DNA of 25,570 nucleotides, from NCBI GenBank assembly GCA_964399875.1, contig CAYNRQ010000008.1, positions 1 to 25,570 of the forward strand, read 5' to 3'. The position numbers and the translations under genes were made by a program. Origin of the DNA: CAYNRQ01 sp964399875 (GTDB taxonomy: Archaea; Aenigmatarchaeota; Aenigmatarchaeia; QMZP01). The notes under the pieces are model-generated. The model worked only from the letters and a program-made list of their open reading frames with translations, was not told where the DNA came from and made no database searches. This document shows, in pieces, positions 21,201-25,570 of this stretch. Within the stretch, counting starts at the first letter, position 1. The number at the start of each line of letters is the position of its first letter.

Positions 21201-22415
21201 TTTGTTCATAGAAAAAGAGAGATTGTTTCAATAAAAAACAGATTGGATTCCCTTAAAAAGGAAGAGGGGGTGATAAGGGGGCTTATTAAAGACCTGCAGT
21301 TAAAATATTTTGAAAGCAAGGCTGTTGGAAAGAAGGAATATAAAGAAAATATACATGATTATGAGAAAAGACTGGTTGAAATAAAAAAAGAACAGGCCGG
21401 GCTGGTATCAAAAAAAGCTGAGATGTTAGGATTGAGGGGTGTTACTGAGAACCCTGAAAAGGAAAGAGAGCACATTAAAAGGCTTATTAAAGATATCCAG
21501 AGAAGTTATTTTGAATCAAGAAGTGTAAGCAGGGATGTTTACAAACAAAATATCTCTCAACTAAAGGCAGAGTTGGCTGACATTGAAAAAAACATAGAAA
21601 AAAAGAAAGGTGGCAATTCAAAGGCGTATATTCTTTTGTTTCTTATCCTGTTCTGGGGGCTTGTGTGTGGTGCGCCTGGTGTTTTTGCCCAGCACATAAA
21701 CAATGAAACTGCTGCATCAGAGGCTATTGATATGGCAGAATTGTATATTAAAGAGATGCAGGGCCTTGGTTACGGGATAACAAGGGCTAATGATACGCTT
21801 AATGAAGCCAAGCTGCTGTTTTCCCAAGAAAATTATCTGGGTGCTGAAACAGTTGCAAGGTATGTTGAGGGGTTAAAAGAAACAGCTATAAACGCAGATA
21901 GAATGATAGATGAGGTTGAACTTAAGATATATGAATCAGAAAAAAAGGGTTTGGATGTTTCTCCTGCCAGGGAGTTATTTGAGAATGCACTGGATGCATT
22001 TGATGTAGAGAGGTTTGAAGATGCGGAAATGCTTCTTAAAAAGGCTTCTGATAAATTGGATGAGATAGAGTCCCTGGCTATTATGGAAAGGACTATAAAA
22101 GAATCAGAAAAAGAAAGTGTTATTTACATTCTTCAGGAATACTGGTATATTTTGGTCATATCAGCAGCCGGCTTCTTTATTGCTATTATAATTCTTTATA
22201 AAGTAACAGAGAGTGGGAGATTGAAAAAGAGGTTGGTATTACTAAAAAAAGAAAAAAACGCAATAGAGAATCTTATAAGGAAAATTCAAGAGGAATATTT
22301 TGAAAAAGGCATTATGCCCAAGAACGAGTACGAGATAAAGATGAATAGATATAAAAAAAGAATGAATAAAATAAAAAAAGATATTTCTGTTTTGGAACAG
22401 ATCCCAAACGGTTAG
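18270..22415 (+). CDS. Giant surface protein with LamG domain and duplicated helical-TM-cytoplasmic module
   Basis: A 1381-residue envelope protein. A signal peptide (about 8-27) precedes Asn/Ser/Thr-rich beta domains dense in N-glycosylation sequons: a LamG/concanavalin-like domain (about 125-290), Ig-like domains (about 325-440 and 550-655), a Cys-rich patch (about 661-682, CSDTDGVCGSGC) and another beta domain. A helical stretch (about 810-955), a membrane helix (960-981) and two cytoplasmic repeats with the core RLIKDIQ, YFES, Y (about 1000 and 1070) follow. Then a signal-peptide-like segment (about 1117-1138) begins a second helical ectodomain, a membrane helix (about 1290-1314) and a third cytoplasmic repeat. 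The second half is a duplicate of the first helical-TM-cytoplasmic module. It may be a fused gene pair. Function is probably adhesion or cell-surface structure with internal signalling or anchoring. Confidence 0.88.
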   Translation: MGGLKFRYCLLIFAFLLLVFLPCVEASNAPGVVLISPSDGNISGSGNMTFICNATDDENIFNISLYHNINGGFGIYDTKKIMELENDSNTTLMCRFDNSYICEDGDTGSYASTSFVSGKIKQGVLVDSSDTLTYPTANNVLFGQGTIEFWVKLGLDPGSQEYAYLFSTGESEQSEIRMYINYYDLCFIFYDADSYSKSACRDVSGWSGGEWHHVAAVWKIGGGGMVDIFLDGSNQSVYYSGEYYSTGSFGNYLYIGSNAAGADRSNSIFDEFRISDYPRTAAEINASYLKAISSYTQESANWTITNIPDGSYLWNCLVYDNESQSSWNDTNYTFNIDSFTPPTVNSVALSPDSANDIDPGVTLNFTANITDLSNVSTAILQYKYDAEWNNITMTNISQDLWNASVATVASERVYYYRIWSNDTTGNSNTSQTWSVNVTWDYTWTRSPSYFDAYGLVNSISNVGIITVNNTGDDTLVITLADDWPIVDVYYNTTEQFSIASGDVKDINVTAKYADFDSASNMTITISAEPSAPGKTASPTSLNTIATINSYSGGAYLDVNIVTYPTSVEQSTTGINFSATIKNIGNETAEDVWFNWTFPYGWTNTSGNLTMYIGNMSSQSATNTSSLVVSVNSSASSGISVVYVNASGAGNVSNYAYVNVAVLCSDTDGVCGSGCSSSNDADCPSVISGGGIIKRISGGGSIQKIYVHKYGIEIELPYRADVNRGETIVFHVNVSNSEKNTIVNNITLSLEGHPQTLVKINPESISNLIFGMTGEFDIEIIVPNYMKYGIYNLFLKARGNAEALNVTSNATPVEATGKMVLFIHSATENETKILFGNAEQCVQEMKASGFNADYVSNLLEQGKTALYDWDYDRVEEISEDIIYIKNKAFEVFDRLKKIEKGINEAILYGVDVPETQRMYNLSLSAFNRGDFERAAERAKDASVSYSLETGGKLIGAMFFHDYWGVMLIAGIAVVLIAFFVHRKREIVSIKNRLDSLKKEEGVIRGLIKDLQLKYFESKAVGKKEYKENIHDYEKRLVEIKKEQAGLVSKKAEMLGLRGVTENPEKEREHIKRLIKDIQRSYFESRSVSRDVYKQNISQLKAELADIEKNIEKKKGGNSKAYILLFLILFWGLVCGAPGVFAQHINNETAASEAIDMAELYIKEMQGLGYGITRANDTLNEAKLLFSQENYLGAETVARYVEGLKETAINADRMIDEVELKIYESEKKGLDVSPARELFENALDAFDVERFEDAEMLLKKASDKLDEIESLAIMERTIKESEKESVIYILQEYWYILVISAAGFFIAIIILYKVTESGRLKKRLVLLKKEKNAIENLIRKIQEEYFEKGIMPKNEYEIKMNRYKKRMNKIKKDISVLEQIPNG

Positions 22416-22468
22416 TCGGTTAGCTCTTGCCACCACACACATACCTTGATGGATAAGACTGGTGGGGC

Positions 22469-22815
22469 GAGGAGTATACAGACGTGCTTCTTGTATGGAG
22501 AGTGTGCGAATTTGTGAGATCCGATGGTTGTTGCTGCAAAGGATGGATGTTGTTTCTGTTGCATACAAAAAGCCACGGACAGGGGAATAGATGCTGGGCT
22601 AAGTGGTGTGGAAAGGTTTGTTAATAATATACACGGGGGAACTTCTGGGTTCTGCTCTGGCCTCTGATTGTTTTTTCGTTTCCTTATTCTACAGATGTCC
22701 TGGCCAAGGAAGAGATTGCGGCAATAGTGCAGCCAGCGATTCAAACAAAGATGCTGAGGTAATAGAGGCCTGCAATAAATACGGTATTGCAATGGCATTC
22801 AAGGGCGGCATATGA
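22469..22815 (+). pseudogene. purH: Decayed purH remnant (AICAR transformylase C-terminal part)
   Basis: No intact gene fits this gap, but pieces in different frames line up in order with the C-terminal region of PurH. Frame one (22469-22525) reads EEYTDVLLVWRVCEFVRS, like the TEEE-x-x-DLLFAW...VKSN stretch. After a shift, VVAAKDG (22527 on). Later SALASDCFF (22651-22677), like VLASDAFFPF. After a shift, PYSTDVLAKEEIAAIVQP (22682-22735), like the VxAIVQPGGS segment. After another shift, SNKDAEVIEACNKYGIAMAF (22741 on), like SxRDEEVIEA...HGIAMVF. At least three frameshifts exist and the terminal RHFRH is replaced by KGGI and a stop. The gene would have made the last steps of IMP synthesis; it is dead here. 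Confidence 0.8.
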
Positions 22816-22837
22816 TTTGCCCATATTCTAGATTGCC

Positions 22838-23944
22838 TTAGCTCTTTAGTTCTATGTAAAGCGCTATAAATACCAGGGCAAAGCCCAGTATAATGGATAT
22901 TATAAAGTTCAGGGCCGATATCTGGGGCATTATTATCAGCTCAGCAGCATTGTATATAACCATGGACACAGCAAAACCGAATATAATCACTGCTACAACC
23001 TCCCTTCCTCTTCTTTTTTTGTTGCCTATATTCCTTCCTATCCATGCAGCAGCACCTGCTATAAAGTAGAAGTAAATGGATGTTGAAACATATCCTGAGA
23101 CTGTCTCAAAGAATCCAATATCAATGAACTCTGTCATGGATGTGTATCCCCTGAATGTGGCAAGAACTATAAAGGCCACTGCCACTATGTACATAAAGAA
23201 TGCAAACCTTCTCCTTGTCAGGGATGTTCTCAACTCCTCATAGGTTCCTGTAAAGTATTTTTCCAGCTTGAAACCCTTGATAAAGAAGTATATTCCAACA
23301 ACACCTAATATTATTCTCCAGCCCTCCATGCCAAAAAGGGCATACAGAATCATTGCTATTGCTGGTAAACCAAAAACCAGCCTTGCAAATTTTGGATTGT
23401 CCAGGGATTCTGTTATGAAGTCCTTAATCTTGTAATAGCTGGATTCCAGCTGCTCTGATTGCTTCACTATCACTCTTTTAACCGAGAGTATAGGGACCTT
23501 GGATTGTATTATAGGCATTATCTGCTCATCCTCACTACCATCTGTTACAAGAATAACATAGTCTGCATTGAATCTGTTCAGGACAGTGTTCAGCTGCTCT
23601 GTTATATTTTTGTCTGATGTCACGCCCACATTTCTGTCTCCTGTAAGCACTGCTATCTCTGTGTTGTATTTGTTTTTCATTTCTTCGAACATCCTGACTG
23701 TAGAAAAAAGGGCATTGAAATCAGAGTCCTCAGGATCAGCAAGGCCTAGTTGTGTGGCACTTTTGATGACATTCTCTTTGCCTATTATAGGGCCCGCCAG
23801 GCTTGTTTTTTCACCTATATCATTGTCCCTGTCTACACATAAAACTAGTATTTTATCTTTTTTTTCCATATAATCCTTCACTAACGAAAGCTGTCCCTTC
23901 AAAAGGTTTAAACAATATGATTTGCTTAACCTTAATTCATCCAA
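22838..23944 (-). CDS. DUF373 family archaeal membrane protein
   Basis: A 368-residue member of the archaeal DUF373 family (COG2237). The soluble N-terminal half carries the family signature ILVLCVDRDNDIGEK, then LADPEDSDFNALF, IAVLTGDRNVG and DYVILVTDGSEDEQIMP, a Rossmann-like fold with many acidic residues. The C-terminal half has about six hydrophobic helices (from about residue 190) and a short tail. The function is unknown. Most family members begin directly before the first strand, so Met27 (ATG 23866, with AAGGA just upstream) is a real alternative to ATG 23944; a TTTAAA-containing stretch near 23910 lies upstream of it. It is on the same strand as the three genes to its right but separated by 129 bases. 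Confidence 0.9.
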   Translation of the reverse strand: MDELRLSKSYCLNLLKGQLSLVKDYMEKKDKILVLCVDRDNDIGEKTSLAGPIIGKENVIKSATQLGLADPEDSDFNALFSTVRMFEEMKNKYNTEIAVLTGDRNVGVTSDKNITEQLNTVLNRFNADYVILVTDGSEDEQIMPIIQSKVPILSVKRVIVKQSEQLESSYYKIKDFITESLDNPKFARLVFGLPAIAMILYALFGMEGWRIILGVVGIYFFIKGFKLEKYFTGTYEELRTSLTRRRFAFFMYIVAVAFIVLATFRGYTSMTEFIDIGFFETVSGYVSTSIYFYFIAGAAAWIGRNIGNKKRRGREVVAVIIFGFAVSMVIYNAAELIIMPQISALNFIISIILGFALVFIALYIELKS

Positions 23945-24040
23945 CTTCCTATATCCTGTTTGATAAAGTGTTAACGGAAACTTTTTTGCTTTATCAGTAT
24001 TTAATTAATCAACAATAAAGAATAAAAAAGTTTGTTTTTG

Positions 24041-24056
24041 ACTACAGAAATGTAGT
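24041..24056 (-). terminator. Hairpin after the small membrane gene pair
   Basis: ACTACA (24041-24046) and TGTAGT (24051-24056) form a 6-base stem with a 4-base loop. On the minus strand it lies about 18 bases after the stop of the gene at 24074-24382 and is followed by an A/T-rich stretch with a T6 run (complement of 24024-24029). It is a plausible transcript end for the 25491-24074 unit. Confidence 0.4.
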
Positions 24057-24073
24057 TTATTGACGTAATTGTT

Positions 24074-24382
24074 TCACTTGCTGTTTCGTTTATTTTTGTG
24101 TTTTTTTCTTTTGTTTTTCTCCTTGAGCAGGGTTTGTTTTTGCATGCTTTTGCCTGGGACATTGACTGGCCTGTATATGTAGTATATAGCTGTGCCTACA
24201 ACCATTGCTATATAAATAGTTACCCATATCACAATGAATATGGAAACCCATACAACCATGTGGTAAGCTATTGTTACAAGGATTGGGAGTAAAAGAAAGA
24301 AGACTATTATAGCTGCTAAAAGTGCTATCAGGCCAAGAAGGAACGCTCCTGCCATGGTTAATAGGTATCTTCCATTAGTCAT
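24074..24382 (-). CDS. Small membrane protein, paralogue of the preceding gene
   Basis: A 102-residue membrane protein. Two hydrophobic stretches (about 8-35 and 40-68) span most of the N-terminal two thirds, followed by YIYRPVNVPG and a very basic tail (KEKNKRKKHKNKRNSK). Start, membrane plan and the aromatic-(R/K)-P-hydrophobic motif match the gene just upstream, so they are tandem paralogues. Its ATG overlaps the upstream stop by 8 bases, so translation is coupled. The Lys-rich tail probably lies in the cytoplasm. The function is not known; the partner is likely the AIM24-family protein encoded first in this operon. Confidence 0.75.
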   Translation of the reverse strand: MTNGRYLLTMAGAFLLGLIALLAAIIVFFLLLPILVTIAYHMVVWVSIFIVIWVTIYIAMVVGTAIYYIYRPVNVPGKSMQKQTLLKEKNKRKKHKNKRNSK

Positions 24383-24743
24383 TTTTCTTCTCCTTTTTCT
24401 TTTTGACCTGCGGTTTTGTTTTTCCTTTCTGCCTCAGACCTGCTTCTGTGGTCTCTGCTATTGTATAATCCTTTTTCTCTCTGCTTACATGCATTGGTTT
24501 AAAAACATACTGAAGAAGAACGCCTAAAAAGGTTGCAAGATATACAAAGACCAGCACAACAATAAATATTATAATCCCAGTAAAGATTGCCTGCAGGTAA
24601 GGTGCTAGGCCCATAAACAAGGATCCAAAGAATGGCGCCAGGTATGGGTATGAGAAGCAGGCTATTAAAACAGATATTATTATCACAAAGGCGCCAAGCA
24701 GGAAAGATCCACCAAGTTTTAGGAAGTATTTTTTCTCTGGCAT
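24375..24743 (-). CDS. Small membrane protein, paralogue of the following gene
   Basis: A 122-residue membrane protein starting at ATG 24743, one base after the stop of the AIM24-like gene, whose end supplies a GGTGGAAG ribosome-binding site; a GTG at 24758 would overlap that gene and is less likely. It begins PEKKYFLKLGGSFLLGAF, with two to three membrane helices (about 10-35 and 48-80), then YVFKPMHVSREKK and a charged Lys-rich tail ending KKKKEKKND. It is similar to its downstream neighbour over the full membrane part. No enzyme motif is present; a membrane scaffold or channel-like oligomer is possible but unproven. Confidence 0.75.
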   Translation of the reverse strand: MPEKKYFLKLGGSFLLGAFVIIISVLIACFSYPYLAPFFGSLFMGLAPYLQAIFTGIIIFIVVLVFVYLATFLGVLLQYVFKPMHVSREKKDYTIAETTEAGLRQKGKTKPQVKKKKEKKND

Positions 24744-24744
24744 A

Positions 24745-25491
24745 TTATCTTCTTCCACCCAGCATGGATCCTAACAACACGCCGGCAGCCAAGCCTCCGC
24801 CGTGACCGGCTCCCCTGCTGATGGGGAGGTATTCTGCTAGTTTTCCTGCCAATTCTGAGACAGGAAGACTCTGAATCCATACCCTTCCAGGCCCTGTCAT
24901 TGTTGCAAGAAACAGGCCTTCTCCTCCCCATATTATGTTTTTTATACCCTTTACTCTTTTCACATCATATGTTACATTCTCATCAAACATAGCCAGATTG
25001 CCTGTATCAACCCTTATCTTCTGATTCTGCTTGAGTGTTATCTCGGTTATCTCGCCGCCCACATTAAAAAATACCATGCCAGGGCCTTTGACCTTGACCA
25101 GAACCAGCCCTTCGCCGCCCAGAAATCCTGCACCAATCTTTCTTGTGAAGGACGCATCAAAGGTGACAGAACTTTCAGCGCACAGGAACGCATCTTTCTG
25201 TGCTATTATGTTTTCATCTTCCCTTAGACTGAGAGGTATTATCTTTCCCGGAAACTCTGAACCAAAGGACACCAGACCATTACCTGAACTGGATATAAAG
25301 TCAACAAGGAAGAACGATTCGCCTGCGAATTTTCTTTTTATTCCAGCCCACAAACCACCTTTGGCCTTTGTTTCCATCTTTATGTTGTCGCTTATAAATA
25401 TCATTCGGCCTGATTCAGAAGTAACAGATTCGCCTTCTGTTAGCTCTATATTCAGGATCTGCATGGTTGTGCCTTGCAGATTGTATTTCAT
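24745..25491 (-). CDS. AIM24-family protein (TIGR00266-like)
   Basis: A 248-residue beta-rich protein of the AIM24/TIGR00266 family, found in bacteria, archaea and mitochondria. The family pattern is clear: an early MQILNIELTEGESVTSESGRMIF, GGLWAGIKRKFAGESFF, the repeated FLGGEGLVLVKVKGPG and IIWGGEGLFLATMTGPG stretches, and a Gly-rich C-terminus (GHGGGLAAGVLLGSMLGG) able to insert in or associate with membrane. The biochemical role is not settled. It heads a three-gene minus-strand unit with two small membrane proteins. A CATAAATC TATA-like element (25513-25523) is about 27 bases before the ATG, so it is leaderless. Confidence 0.92.
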   Translation of the reverse strand: MKYNLQGTTMQILNIELTEGESVTSESGRMIFISDNIKMETKAKGGLWAGIKRKFAGESFFLVDFISSSGNGLVSFGSEFPGKIIPLSLREDENIIAQKDAFLCAESSVTFDASFTRKIGAGFLGGEGLVLVKVKGPGMVFFNVGGEITEITLKQNQKIRVDTGNLAMFDENVTYDVKRVKGIKNIIWGGEGLFLATMTGPGRVWIQSLPVSELAGKLAEYLPISRGAGHGGGLAAGVLLGSMLGGRR

Positions 25492-25541
25492 ATTTAAATT
25501 ATTGGTGCTGGGATTTATGGCTTTAAGAACTTAAATCCGTA

Positions 25542-25564
25542 AACTATGCAGAAACTGCATAGTT
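25542..25564. promoter_or_regulatory. Perfect 10-base inverted repeat upstream of the AIM24-like gene
   Basis: AACTATGCAG (25542-25551) and CTGCATAGTT (25555-25564) are exact complements separated by AAA. The element lies about 20-40 bases upstream of the presumed TATA at 25513-25523, a usual place for an archaeal activator or repressor site. The window ends 6 bases later, so it could equally belong to the gene beyond. Confidence 0.5.
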
Positions 25565-25570
25565 ACCTCT

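Noticed and set aside
22412..22798. 128-residue minus-strand frame over the purH remnant
   Set aside because: It is antisense to the recognisable PurH pieces, with a His/Cys/Pro-rich composition and no family pattern.
22603..22815. 70-residue plus-strand frame as an independent gene
   Set aside because: Its second half is PurH C-terminal sequence and its first part switches frame relative to PurH; it is part of the decayed purH remnant.
25031..25534. 167-residue plus-strand frame opposite the AIM24-like gene
   Set aside because: It is antisense to a clear AIM24-family gene and has Pro/Ser-rich shadow-frame composition.

Overview
The window reads as archaeal, AT-rich DNA. Most genes have a TATA-like element about 25-28 bases before the start codon and so probably make leaderless transcripts; internal operon genes instead have GGAGG-type ribosome-binding sites. 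The protein families agree: KaiC/RadA-like ATPases, DUF373, UbiA prenyltransferases with typical Asp motifs, an archaeal Xer-type recombinase and V4R-like domains. I cannot name the lineage. A DPANN-like or uncultured euryarchaeal genome is plausible but is inference.

Layout. (1) Bases 1-2.85 kb are an accessory region: four tandem hairpins, two distantly similar small proteins, a protein with a C-terminal QMSLF clamp-type motif, a catalytic-domain-only tyrosine recombinase under a cluster of GTTAC motifs, and a winged-helix regulator with repeated GTCCG sites. About 500 bases of very AT-rich, repeat-bearing spacer follow. (2) Bases 3.3-9.6 kb are a signalling block: a KaiC-like protein without Walker A, a truncated PAS remnant, a membrane coiled-coil protein, a sensor lipoprotein, a histidine kinase, an AbrB-like protein, a KaiC-like ATPase and a tandem V4R-like protein. 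(3) Bases 9.6-13.06 kb (minus strand) are a tight operon: a homocitrate/isopropylmalate synthase-like enzyme, two paralogous UbiA proteins and a methyltransferase, which looks like a route to a prenylated, methylated small molecule or lipid. (4) Bases 13.1-15.5 kb are a second signalling block: a CheY-like regulator, a second pseudo-KaiC, an intact KaiC ATPase and two small helical proteins. (5) Bases 15.5-22.4 kb hold envelope genes: an FG-GAP repeat protein that appears truncated, a membrane-anchored sulfatase and a 1381-residue surface protein with an internal duplication. (6) A decayed purH remnant (22.47-22.82 kb) precedes DUF373, two paralogous small membrane proteins and an AIM24-family protein.

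The two signalling blocks look duplicated: each pairs a degenerate KaiC with a P-loop KaiC plus two-component parts. A perfect palindrome, TGTTTAAACA, lies upstream of three transcription units in these blocks at a similar place relative to the TATA element. This suggests a common regulator, and together they are my best candidate for an undescribed system. The window also carries several broken genes (PAS, FG-GAP, purH), which points to recent rearrangement.
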